From positions 1-43,500 of the forward strand of contig JADFZW010000039.1 in NCBI GenBank assembly GCA_015232355.1: DNA of 43,500 nt, in the 5' to 3' direction. Each line of letters starts with the position of its first letter. Positions within the stretch are counted from its first letter, which is position 1. The translations under genes were made by a program, and so were the position numbers. This DNA comes from Oligoflexia bacterium (GTDB lineage Bacteria; Bdellovibrionota; Bacteriovoracia; Bacteriovoracales; Bacteriovoracaceae). Below are positions 25,573 to 33,475 of this stretch, piece after piece. Under the pieces are notes generated by a model that was given only the letters and a program-made list of their open reading frames with translations, had not been told where the DNA came from and made no database searches.

Positions 25573-26220
25573 TTACTCGCAACTTCTAAATTTAATTTCT
25601 AAATCTATAGTCGGACCAAACTCGGCAATCGCATATTCTAAAGCTCTATTTGTTTTAACCAACAAACTTGTATTGATTCTTAAGTTATTTGTAATTCCAC
25701 ATGGACTCCATAATGTTTGATTCTCTTCATCCCATCCACCATTATCATTATTTGATTCTGAACCATTAAAGTCCCTCTCTACAACAACTCCACTCTCTCC
25801 AGCAAAAAAAGTCTCTGTTCTGAGCTTCGCACTTCCACCACTTGGCATTTGCGCCCAACCATTCAATTGTTTCATTGCAAGACCGATGCTAACTTTTTCA
25901 GGTAAACTTACAGGAATTGCAATGTTACATGTTTTGCGATCAATTCGTTTGCCAGTCATTCCACCAGCTGCAGCCTGATATCCCTCTAGAGAAAAGATCA
26001 ACTTTCCCTCCTCAACATAATACTCATAGTTTATCACTCCACCTTTGCAAGCAGTTCCAGCAGCATTAGGTGTTCCAAAAATTGGTGTTACAAAATTTTT
26101 TTTATGATGATTACCTTGATTGTTGCCTGCATAGGTAAAAGCTGCCCCTATTAACAACGCTCCCACTATTCCTAATTTAAAAATCTTTGTTTTTAAATTC
26201 CAGTTCAAATTCCATTTCAT
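25573..26220 (-). CDS. Secreted DUF4360-like protein
   Basis: The 215-residue protein has an AGGAGGT site just before the ATG and a signal peptide ending near TYA-GNN. The mature part has conserved-looking Cys: G-T-A-C-K-G-G, R-K-T-C-N-I-A-I-P-V-S-L-P, S-P-C-G-I...L-R-I-N-T-S, and F-R-S-C-E at the C-terminus. It shares these with the C-terminal domain of the 381-residue protein at 23422-24567, so the two are paralogous domains. The pattern resembles DUF4360 secreted proteins, an assignment I hold loosely. It lies 51 bp upstream of the TIGR02147 regulator in the same direction, so the two could be co-transcribed. Confidence 0.62.
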   Translation of the reverse strand: MKWNLNWNLKTKIFKLGIVGALLIGAAFTYAGNNQGNHHKKNFVTPIFGTPNAAGTACKGGVINYEYYVEEGKLIFSLEGYQAAAGGMTGKRIDRKTCNIAIPVSLPEKVSIGLAMKQLNGWAQMPSGGSAKLRTETFFAGESGVVVERDFNGSESNNDNGGWDEENQTLWSPCGITNNLRINTSLLVKTNRALEYAIAEFGPTIDLEIKFRSCE

Positions 26221-26360
26221 AATGACCTCCTGATTTTATTTTCTATTACATAATTAAACTTAAAAAAGAATCTGTATGAATCAAGATTAAATTTTTTAAT
26301 CTAATCTTAACCATCCATAATTTAGTTATAAAGGAATCAATTATAGATTGCAAGACATTA

Positions 26361-26377
26361 TGGAACAAAGTGTTCCA
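26361..26377. promoter_or_regulatory. Inverted repeat upstream of hemerythrin gene
   Basis: TGGAACAAAGTGTTCCA has perfect 7-bp arms with a 3-bp spacer. A further half-site TGGAACA lies at 26403-26409. It sits about 135 bp upstream of the bacteriohemerythrin start, in a 290-bp divergent gap with the secreted DUF4360-like gene. An operator for either gene is plausible; the regulator is unknown. I see no RNA gene in the rest of the gap. Confidence 0.45.
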
Positions 26378-26510
26378 CAACTAATCTACTCTGGAATTAA
26401 TTTGGAACACTCGAATATCTAGGAGAATATTTAAACTCTTAAACTTTTAACCCATTTCCGCAATTATTGTTATCATTGTAGTAGGAAGTAATTTATTAAG
26501 GATAAAATTC

Positions 26511-26963
26511 ATGAAAACAGCAAACAAAGTTCTCTGGAATGAATCTCTTAAAGTTGGTCATATTGATCTCGATGGACAACATCGACTTTTGATTGAACTT
26601 ATAAATAGTTTTTTCGACATCGTCATTGATGGAACAAACACTGGACCCAAAAAACTAGAGGAATTAGAGCACTATATTCATCATCATATAGATTATGAAG
26701 AGGGCATCTTAAGTAAATTAAAATATTCAGATCTTACTAATCATCAAATGGCCCACTCTGAATTAACTTCCATTGTTTCAGATGTAACTAATCGTTTACT
26801 CTATCTAACAAACGTAGATGAGCAAATAGATTTGATCAATAATCTTCAGAATTTTTGGGTTACACACATAAAAACTTGTGATCATTTATTTAAACAAAAC
26901 ATCAGTAACCTAAATTCAACTTCAACTTCAATTAAAAATGTTTTACCCAAAAAAGTAGCTTAG
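26511..26963 (+). CDS. Bacteriohemerythrin
   Basis: The 150-residue single-domain hemerythrin has a full di-iron ligand set at the expected spacing: H24 (DGQHRLL), H59 and E63 (HHIDYEE), H78 and H82 (NHQMAH), H119 and D124 (HIKTCD). These proteins bind O2 reversibly and serve in oxygen storage, delivery or sensing, often in microaerophiles and anaerobes. No signal peptide and no fused signalling domain are visible, so it is cytoplasmic. It ends with a Ser/Thr-rich tail (LNSTSTSIK). An inverted repeat upstream suggests regulated expression. It would fit protecting the oxygen-sensitive Hdr-Flx clusters, by inference. Confidence 0.92.
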   Translation: MKTANKVLWNESLKVGHIDLDGQHRLLIELINSFFDIVIDGTNTGPKKLEELEHYIHHHIDYEEGILSKLKYSDLTNHQMAHSELTSIVSDVTNRLLYLTNVDEQIDLINNLQNFWVTHIKTCDHLFKQNISNLNSTSTSIKNVLPKKVA

Positions 26964-27071
26964 CTTATCTAAAAAATTTGTAACTGAAATTTAATATGCT
27001 ATGCTGATTGAATATTTATTTTTATATTTATTCTTATATTTATATTTATATTTATGGTCAGGTGGCAATCA

Positions 27072-28445
27072 ATGTTAAACATCCATATAGGCATAATGAT
27101 ATTTATTTTACACTTTTTATTTCTAGCATCCGAATGCTACTCCGATAACAATCGAAACGCAATTGATCTTAAACAGGCAATAAAATATCTTATAAGTAAC
27201 TCACCTACTCTTGCATCTTTAAAATTAGAAGTTGCAAATAGCGAACTAGCTAAAAAAAATGCTTTCGCTGCTTTTCTACCCTCTCTGGATTTAAATGCAA
27301 CTCATGGATTGCAGAATCGATACACTAACAATTCCCTAAACCCTCCCTCAGGTAAAAACAATAATACATGGACATCAAGTATCTCTCTAGATTTATCAGA
27401 AACATTTTACGATAATGGAGTTAGTGTTACTAACTACAAAATATCAGAACTCAAAAGACAAAAAGTAGAACTGAATTATAGAAAAGAGTTGGAACGTTTA
27501 ACTTTTGAATTTTGTAATGAGTTTTTAAATTACTCATACTTAAAAAAAATATTGGCAATTCAAAATGAACAACTAGTGCTTATCAAAAAGCAAAATGCAA
27601 TAATAAGCAAAATCTATTATCAGGGACTCAAGAGCAAAAAGGATTTTCTTCGCTCTAAAACAGATGTCAGTCGTCTTGAAATTGAGATAACTTTAACTAC
27701 CAATGGTATTGAGAAATCTAAAATGGAAATATTCCGTCTATTATCTTGGACCTACTCAGAAGATCAACAAACCAATCAGATTAATTTTATCCCTATTGAT
27801 GAAAAAGATAGTACTAAATTACAACCATTACAACCTCCTCCAATAGAAAATTACTTTGAACATAAAGTAGGAATGCTCCAACAAAATATAACTGAACTAG
27901 AGACATCACAAATTGACAAGAAAAATTGGCCAGAATTTTCACTTACCTCCGGAGTAAGTTATTCCAGTAATAACTACATCGGAGGATCCAAATCTTGGAG
28001 TCATTCCTTCGCTGACAATGATAGCACTAGCTGGAATTTACTATTTAAAATTAAATATAATATTCTTGATTGGGGGGTACGGGCCCACGACAAAGAGATC
28101 GCTAATAATAAAAAAATAATTGAAAAAAAACAATTTGAAAATGAGATGTTAGTGTTAAAAACAAATATGAATAAACTGCTGTTAGACTTACACGATAAGT
28201 GGATCAATTATAAAACAAATCAGGAATTATTGGATTTGGAAAAGGATACCTACGAACTAATCTACAATGAATATCATAATGGTAAAGTTTCTTACTTAGA
28301 TTTAATCACCGCTCTCAAGTCATTAACTGAGGCCAAAACTAAATTCTTTTCTGCATTTTTTGATCTCAGGAGAGGATTTTTAAGTTATTACTTTAACAAA
28401 GGTACACTATATGAAACCATCTCAAATGAAACCACCCCTAAATAA
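27072..28445 (+). CDS. TolC-family outer-membrane efflux protein
   Basis: The protein is 457 residues from the ATG at 27072, which has AGGTGG 6 bp upstream; an ATG at 27054 is in frame but has only AT-repeat upstream. A signal peptide ends near SEC-YSD. The body has the TolC layout: DLKQAIKYLISNSPTLASLKLEVANSE, long helical segments around ELKRQKVELNYRKELERL, then a second half with SQIDKKNWPEFSLTSGVSYSS, a WGVRAHDKEIANN hairpin and LDLEKDTYELIYNEYHNGKVSYLDLITA. It forms the outer-membrane channel for the MacAB-like pump encoded next; it overlaps the adaptor gene by 35 bp. Confidence 0.88.
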   Translation: MLNIHIGIMIFILHFLFLASECYSDNNRNAIDLKQAIKYLISNSPTLASLKLEVANSELAKKNAFAAFLPSLDLNATHGLQNRYTNNSLNPPSGKNNNTWTSSISLDLSETFYDNGVSVTNYKISELKRQKVELNYRKELERLTFEFCNEFLNYSYLKKILAIQNEQLVLIKKQNAIISKIYYQGLKSKKDFLRSKTDVSRLEIEITLTTNGIEKSKMEIFRLLSWTYSEDQQTNQINFIPIDEKDSTKLQPLQPPPIENYFEHKVGMLQQNITELETSQIDKKNWPEFSLTSGVSYSSNNYIGGSKSWSHSFADNDSTSWNLLFKIKYNILDWGVRAHDKEIANNKKIIEKKQFENEMLVLKTNMNKLLLDLHDKWINYKTNQELLDLEKDTYELIYNEYHNGKVSYLDLITALKSLTEAKTKFFSAFFDLRRGFLSYYFNKGTLYETISNETTPK

Positions 28446-29334
28446 ACATATTCATATACTCCCTCTCTTCATTCTCCTCATTCTTGACATTCTTGTCATT
28501 CTCTCTCTCCTCATTTTCAGCAGTGGATGTTCTAAAATACAAAATCTTTTTAGCTCTAAAGATGCTAGCAACATTACTACTGTTAAGAGACAAGATCTGA
28601 TTCAAAAAGTAAGTATGGGTGGAATGATTGAACCAAAAAGAAAAACTTTGATAACTGCTCCCTATAATGGATATATCAAACAAATGTTTGTTAAAATTGG
28701 TGATAAATTAAACAAAGGCGATCCTATCGTCAGTATCACACAAACTGCTGACTCCAACGATACAGTCTATCCGATTCGTGCACCCTATGCAGGAACTGTG
28801 GTACAAATAAAACACTACGAAGGTGAATTTATAAAAGAAGCAGACACCACTGATTATATCGTAAGAATAGATGATTCAAGTAAATTATTTGTCATCTCCT
28901 CCATTGGAGAAATTGATCGAATAAAAATCAAAGAAGGACAAGATGCGATTGTTAAATTAACAGCGGTGGGAGATCGTACTTTTAAGGCAGTAATTCGCTA
29001 TCTCGCACTCTCCTCTCTGGAAAAAGATCGCTGGGAAAAAGCAACACTAGCAGATTACACTATTCGCTTAGAAATATTAGATAAAGATCCGGTACTTCTC
29101 TCTGGAATGTCGGTTATCTTTGATATTATTACTAATAAAAAAACCAACGTGTTAACCCTGGCCCACGAATTCATCTACAAAGAAGAAAATAACTATTATG
29201 TAATCACTGCTGCTGGAATAAGAAAAGATATCAAAGTGGGTATTCAAAATGAAGAGTTCTTTGAAATAATTGAGGGAGTAAGTGAAGGTGAAAAAATTAA
29301 AGGTGTAGACTTTACAAAACTTATTAAAAATTAA
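28411..29334 (+). CDS. MacA/HlyD-type periplasmic adaptor lipoprotein
   Basis: The 307-residue protein starts at the ATG at 28411 (AAGGT about 8 bp upstream), inside the end of the tolC-like gene. A hydrophobic segment ends in F-S-S-G-C-S, a likely lipobox. The core has paired lipoyl-like half-motifs (TAPYNGYIKQMFVKIGDKLNKGD and APYAGTVVQIKHYEGEFI), a beta-barrel (RIKIKEGQDAIVKLTAVGDRTF) and a membrane-proximal end. The family's alpha-helical hairpin between the lipoyl halves is nearly absent: only about 20 residues part them, short for MacA. A short N-terminal repeat-rich hydrophobic leader (ILLILDILVILSLLIF) is present. It should bridge MacB-like pump and TolC. Confidence 0.82.
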   Translation: MKPSQMKPPLNKHIHILPLFILLILDILVILSLLIFSSGCSKIQNLFSSKDASNITTVKRQDLIQKVSMGGMIEPKRKTLITAPYNGYIKQMFVKIGDKLNKGDPIVSITQTADSNDTVYPIRAPYAGTVVQIKHYEGEFIKEADTTDYIVRIDDSSKLFVISSIGEIDRIKIKEGQDAIVKLTAVGDRTFKAVIRYLALSSLEKDRWEKATLADYTIRLEILDKDPVLLSGMSVIFDIITNKKTNVLTLAHEFIYKEENNYYVITAAGIRKDIKVGIQNEEFFEIIEGVSEGEKIKGVDFTKLIKN

Positions 29335-29364
29335 AATTAAAAATTAAAAAAGGTCAAATCTAGC

Positions 29365-31440
29365 ATGCCCACGCCTATAATAATCATACAAAATCTCTCC
29401 TATACCTATCGCCCTGATCGCTCTGCTAAAAGTGTGCCCGTACTTTTTAATGTTAATTTGAAAATTAATAAAGGTGAAATGGTTGCCATTCAAGGTAAAT
29501 CTGGGTCTGGTAAATCAACTTTACTCTATCTAATTGGTGGAACTCTAAAAATTCAAAAGGGTCAACTTATAGTTGCTAATTATAACTTAAATAATTTAAC
29601 TAGCAATCAAATGGCCCGATTCAGACAACAAACTCTTGGTTTTGTCTTTCAACAGTTTCATTTAATTCCTCACTCTAACGTTTTAGAAAATATTTTATTA
29701 CCTCTATCATACACAAATACTCCAAATCAAAATAATCAAAACAATCAAAACAATCAAAATAATCAAGTCAATCGACTATTAGAAACACTCGGTATCACTG
29801 CAGTCATTGATCACTACCCCAATCAACTCTCTGGCGGCCAACAACAACGAACGGCCATAGCACGTGCTTTAATAAATGATCCTCAAATAATATTGGCCGA
29901 TGAACCGACTGGAAATTTGGATACAAAAACAAGTAGTGAGATTGTCTCTTTGTTTAAACAATTAAAGCGCAGAGGAAAAACTATTGTTATTGTCACTCAC
30001 GATCCTGATGTGGCAGCAGAGTGTGATCGTATCTACCAAATGCAAGATGGTACTATTATCGAAGAACAAGAACGAGAACAAGAACAGGGACAGGTGACTG
30101 AGGCAATAAGTATTGATACCCAATCAACATCGATATCAACATCAACAACACCATCAACATCATCAACACCATCTCACAATTATAAAAACCTACTCTCCTC
30201 AGTTAAGAGTAACCTCAAACAAAACAAAATGCGCACGCTCTTAACTATGATTGGTATCACCATCGGTGTCGCAGCGATGATCTCTATGGTAACACTTGGA
30301 TTATTCACCAAAGAAAAATTACTTGAATCGTTTTCAGATTTAGGAGCTAATATTGTTAATATCTACGCATCCAGAAACTGGGAGTTGAAAGCAACTGACA
30401 TTACTCCGGTTATGTTTGAATCCTTTAATTATAAAAAAGATCTATTACCATTAAAAAAAATTTTCCCTGAGATAAAAGCTCTCTCTCCATTTCTTGATGA
30501 CTGGAATGTCTCTATCACTCACGGTTCAGACTATTTAGATAAAGATATTCGAGTTATGGGAATGAATGAAGAGGGATGGTCCATTATCAGCAATAATGAA
30601 TTAATTAAAGGAAAACTTTTTAATAACTATCATGTCGACGATAAGAGCGCAGTTTGTGTAATTGGTTTTGATATAAACAAAAAGTTATTTAAAAATAGCG
30701 AATCCATAGGGAAAATCATTGTAGTAAAAAGCAACAACTCCACTCAATTTACATGCAAAATATTAGGAGTATTAAAAGAAGTTAGTAGCAATAAAGATTG
30801 GGTAAAACCTAATACTTTGATTTACGTTCCATACACCTTCTTTATGGCCAGAGCAAAAAATTTTTGGGAAACTCAAATCAGACATTTTATGTTTCGAGCT
30901 ACACCCGGAGTTGATATTGAACAAGTTGGAAAAAAGATTAAAGTATTTTTTGAAAAAAAATATGGCATCAGTATACGCTGTCATGTAGGAACTGATAGTA
31001 CCTTAATCGCTCAAATGGATAAATCACTAACTCTTTTTACTATCATTTTAGGGGCACTGGCGGCCATTTGCCTTACAGTTGGTGGAGTTGGAGTGGCCAA
31101 TATGATGATGGTAAGTGTGGCAGAAAGATATCGCGAGATCGGAATACGAAAAGCCGTTGGCGCCAGCGACCGCCACATCAGATTACTATTCTTAACTGAA
31201 GCGATTATCATTTGCTTAATTGCCGGATTGATCGGACTATTCTTAGGCGTATTCTCCTATCAAGCACTTATTTTTGTCGCCAGTAAATTTATAAACAAAA
31301 TTCAATTTGCATGGGTATTTAATTTAGGTGCTATCTTTTTATCACTATCTTCGATAATTATTGTAGGAATATTAAGCGGAATTATCCCTGCACTAAAAGC
31401 TGAACGCTTGCAGATCATTGAGGCATTAAGATCTGAATAA
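29365..31440 (+). CDS. macB: MacB-like ABC exporter (ATPase-permease fusion)
   Basis: The protein is 691 residues. The ATPase domain has Walker A G44-K-S-G-S-G-K-S-T, a Q-loop FQQFHLIP, signature LSGGQQQR, Walker B IILADEPTGNLD and switch His in VIVTHD. The permease has one membrane helix near 295-320 (MRTLLTMIGITIGVAAMISM), a periplasmic domain, and three C-terminal helices with the VGGVGVANMMMVSV...REIGIRKAVGA FtsX/MacB motif. Two repeat tracts are unusual: NQNNQNNQNNQNNQ inside the ATPase helical region, and EEQEREQEQGQ plus an STSTSTTPSTSSTP linker before the first helix. With the preceding adaptor and channel it forms a tripartite pump; the substrate could be a drug, peptide or lipoprotein. 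Confidence 0.88.
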   Translation: MPTPIIIIQNLSYTYRPDRSAKSVPVLFNVNLKINKGEMVAIQGKSGSGKSTLLYLIGGTLKIQKGQLIVANYNLNNLTSNQMARFRQQTLGFVFQQFHLIPHSNVLENILLPLSYTNTPNQNNQNNQNNQNNQVNRLLETLGITAVIDHYPNQLSGGQQQRTAIARALINDPQIILADEPTGNLDTKTSSEIVSLFKQLKRRGKTIVIVTHDPDVAAECDRIYQMQDGTIIEEQEREQEQGQVTEAISIDTQSTSISTSTTPSTSSTPSHNYKNLLSSVKSNLKQNKMRTLLTMIGITIGVAAMISMVTLGLFTKEKLLESFSDLGANIVNIYASRNWELKATDITPVMFESFNYKKDLLPLKKIFPEIKALSPFLDDWNVSITHGSDYLDKDIRVMGMNEEGWSIISNNELIKGKLFNNYHVDDKSAVCVIGFDINKKLFKNSESIGKIIVVKSNNSTQFTCKILGVLKEVSSNKDWVKPNTLIYVPYTFFMARAKNFWETQIRHFMFRATPGVDIEQVGKKIKVFFEKKYGISIRCHVGTDSTLIAQMDKSLTLFTIILGALAAICLTVGGVGVANMMMVSVAERYREIGIRKAVGASDRHIRLLFLTEAIIICLIAGLIGLFLGVFSYQALIFVASKFINKIQFAWVFNLGAIFLSLSSIIIVGILSGIIPALKAERLQIIEALRSE
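29722..29775 (+). repeat. 9-bp tandem repeat in macB ATPase domain
   Basis: Six 9-bp units near AACAATCAA, two of them identical, encode NQN repeats between LLPLSY and NRLLETLG, a conserved surface helix region of the nucleotide-binding domain. Confidence 0.92.
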
Positions 31441-31467
31441 GCAAGGGTTATATCCAGCTTGTCCAGC

Positions 31468-33300
31468 TTATCCAGCTTGTCCATCTTCTCCATCTTGATC
31501 TTCTTGATTTTTTTGCTCCTTCTTCTCCTTAGCACTTTTATTCATTTTTTGAAACTCTTCCAATTCTTTGGCCCGCTCTTTTCGTTTATTTTCTAAAACC
31601 AAATCATTTAAAAATTGTCTAAGTGATGTCTTTTTTCTTTCATTATATGAGTGGAATAAACATCTATATCCATATGAAGTTCCTCCCTTCTTTTCCATCA
31701 CTGGAGTGAAAGTTACTTCCATCGGAGTAGTCATATTATAGATTGTTTGCAACTTCAACTGTCTGCTGGATTCAATAATCATCTCACTCTCAGATATGGT
31801 TAAAATGGTCACTCTATGTGCAAGATAAGCAACACTCTTGTTATCCTGACCTAAAAGATGAACTCTTTTCTCTCTGATTTGATCAATCTTTAATGTTCGA
31901 AATTTTTTGGGATCTGAAACCTTTATTTGTTCCAATTTAACTTTTAAATTCTTCTCTTCCTCGGCCGCACATAATTTTCTATAAGAACTCTCCATTTTAG
32001 TTAATTGATCAACGCTAATTCCAGTTTTATTATGTATGATTCTAGGATAGCTATGAAATTTTTGTAATTCCTCTGAAGTATGTTTGGGATCACTACTTGA
32101 AACCAATATCACTGGTTGATAATTGGGTATCTTTTTTATGGCGGTAATTAATAATCCAAAAGCATTATCATCATTTTTACCTAATCCCTCATAGGTTTTC
32201 ATTAACTCTAGTATCTCCTCTTTTCTCATCTTCTCTACCATCTCTTGACTTATTATCAATTGGCGATCAAAATAAAAAACTATCATCTGAGGCATGGAGC
32301 GCACAACTTCCAACTCAATTTCATGATCTGCAATCATCTGAGTTCTGATGGAAAGAGTATTTTTTAATTTTTGAGTGCTCTCTATTGCATTTATAAGTGA
32401 AAATCCCTTTTCAACAATCAATACTTTTGTTGCAGGAGTAATTTTGGTATAATTGGCATTAATCCAATCCATTTGTCGCTGTTTTATCTCTTCTATCTCT
32501 TGTAACCTTGCCTGCTCTTTCTTTTGATACTCCTCTGCTGATTCATCCTCTTGCTTTGGTGGCAACGGTTCTAGATAAGTGTATACCAGATGATAAAAAT
32601 TCTCAAAATCATAGATAAGATTATCATGGCCTTTGGTCTTCACCTGATACATCTTTGAAAAGAGAAATTTTTCAAAAATTGGAGTCTCTAATACTACATA
32701 CTCATCATTTTCTATATAGGCATTACCTTCAAGATAAAGATATTCATTCATAATATGACCAACTCTCATCATCTCTCTAATATCAATATCTTGTTTTTTA
32801 TTTACACTAACAAACTCACAACGAATGCTCTCCTTTGGATACATTAATACCAGTGAATCAAATGCCACATCGTAAATTTCAATTCCCTTAAAATGACTTA
32901 TATAAATACCGGCCGTATAGGATTCATAGATGTAATGCTCCTCTATACCCTGCTCAAAAAGTCCCATAACAATAAAATGTTTTGTAAGTAGCAGTCGCTT
33001 TAAAATCTGCCCCACCTTTAATACAAAAGCAGGATTTTTAGTAAAATCGAGATAAATCACTCTTGGAGATATCGCTATTACTTTCAAAATAAAAATATTG
33101 AACTCACTAAAATTTTCAATATACTCTTTTACATAATTAAAATTCTTTCCTTTAGATACTGTAGCAATTCTCTCCTGAATTGCACCCCAATAGCGATCAT
33201 CATCTCCTATGTACAAGAAAGTATCATTTTTTTTCTGTTGAGTTGCTTGAGTAGTTTGAGTGGATTGCGATGGTTGAGTAGGTTGTGTTGCTTGTGTCAC
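31468..33300 (-). CDS. Degenerate receiver-like / PilZ-like protein
   Basis: The protein is 610 residues from a GTG at 33300 with GAGGA 8 bp upstream; a TTG five codons earlier lacks a site. After an N-terminal T-Q-x repeat, residues ~20-150 resemble a receiver fold (FLYIGDDDRYWGAIQERI, VIYLDFTKN). A second receiver-like part appears around KVLIVEKGFSLINAIE...MIVFYFDRQ...QPVILVSSSDPKHTSEELQKF. The C-terminal ~110 residues suggest a PilZ-like barrel (RVTILTISESEMIIESSRQLKL...YGYRCLFHSYNERKKTSLRQFL). The typical c-di-GMP RxxxR is not evident. The tail is a charged coiled segment ending in a QEDQDGEDGQAG run. It is likely a cytoplasmic signalling adaptor; this is weakly supported. Confidence 0.45.
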   Translation of the reverse strand: MTQATQPTQPSQSTQTTQATQQKKNDTFLYIGDDDRYWGAIQERIATVSKGKNFNYVKEYIENFSEFNIFILKVIAISPRVIYLDFTKNPAFVLKVGQILKRLLLTKHFIVMGLFEQGIEEHYIYESYTAGIYISHFKGIEIYDVAFDSLVLMYPKESIRCEFVSVNKKQDIDIREMMRVGHIMNEYLYLEGNAYIENDEYVVLETPIFEKFLFSKMYQVKTKGHDNLIYDFENFYHLVYTYLEPLPPKQEDESAEEYQKKEQARLQEIEEIKQRQMDWINANYTKITPATKVLIVEKGFSLINAIESTQKLKNTLSIRTQMIADHEIELEVVRSMPQMIVFYFDRQLIISQEMVEKMRKEEILELMKTYEGLGKNDDNAFGLLITAIKKIPNYQPVILVSSSDPKHTSEELQKFHSYPRIIHNKTGISVDQLTKMESSYRKLCAAEEEKNLKVKLEQIKVSDPKKFRTLKIDQIREKRVHLLGQDNKSVAYLAHRVTILTISESEMIIESSRQLKLQTIYNMTTPMEVTFTPVMEKKGGTSYGYRCLFHSYNERKKTSLRQFLNDLVLENKRKERAKELEEFQKMNKSAKEKKEQKNQEDQDGEDGQAG

Positions 33301-33306
33301 TTGCGT
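33238..33306 (-). repeat. 9-bp repeat tract encoding T-Q-x
   Basis: Degenerate 9-bp units near TTGAGTAGT (plus strand) encode TQ-A/P/S/T repeats at the very N-terminus of the receiver/PilZ-like protein, spanning its start codon region. Confidence 0.8.
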
Positions 33307-33415
33307 TTTCCTCAAAAAATTAAATAATTAAATTATAGTTGAGTATTCACTAAAGAATTAATATTAGTATAACATTAAGAAAAATTTTTTAGTAGAAGTT
33401 TGAGAGCGAGTGAAC

Positions 33416-33475
33416 AATATGGATGATAAAAATATGGATGATAAAAATATGAATGATAATAATATGAATGACAAT
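33416..33475 (+). repeat. 15-bp tandem repeat at the murI start
   Basis: Four units of AATATGGATGATAAA or close variants. Each unit contains an in-frame ATG, at 33419, 33434, 33449 and 33464. Confidence 0.95.

Noticed and set aside
26361..26377. LexA box
   Set aside because: The Gram-positive type LexA box is GAAC-N4-GTTC. Here the inner spacing is five, and the flanking gene is hemerythrin rather than an SOS gene.
13672..26510. Integrated mobile element
   Set aside because: The island of secreted proteins lacks transposase, integrase, terminal inverted repeats or a tRNA attachment site.
31302..31535. Short minus-strand frame with KMDKLDKLDKLD
   Set aside because: It overlaps the ends of macB and the receiver/PilZ-like gene. 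The regular peptide is just the repeat tract read in another frame.
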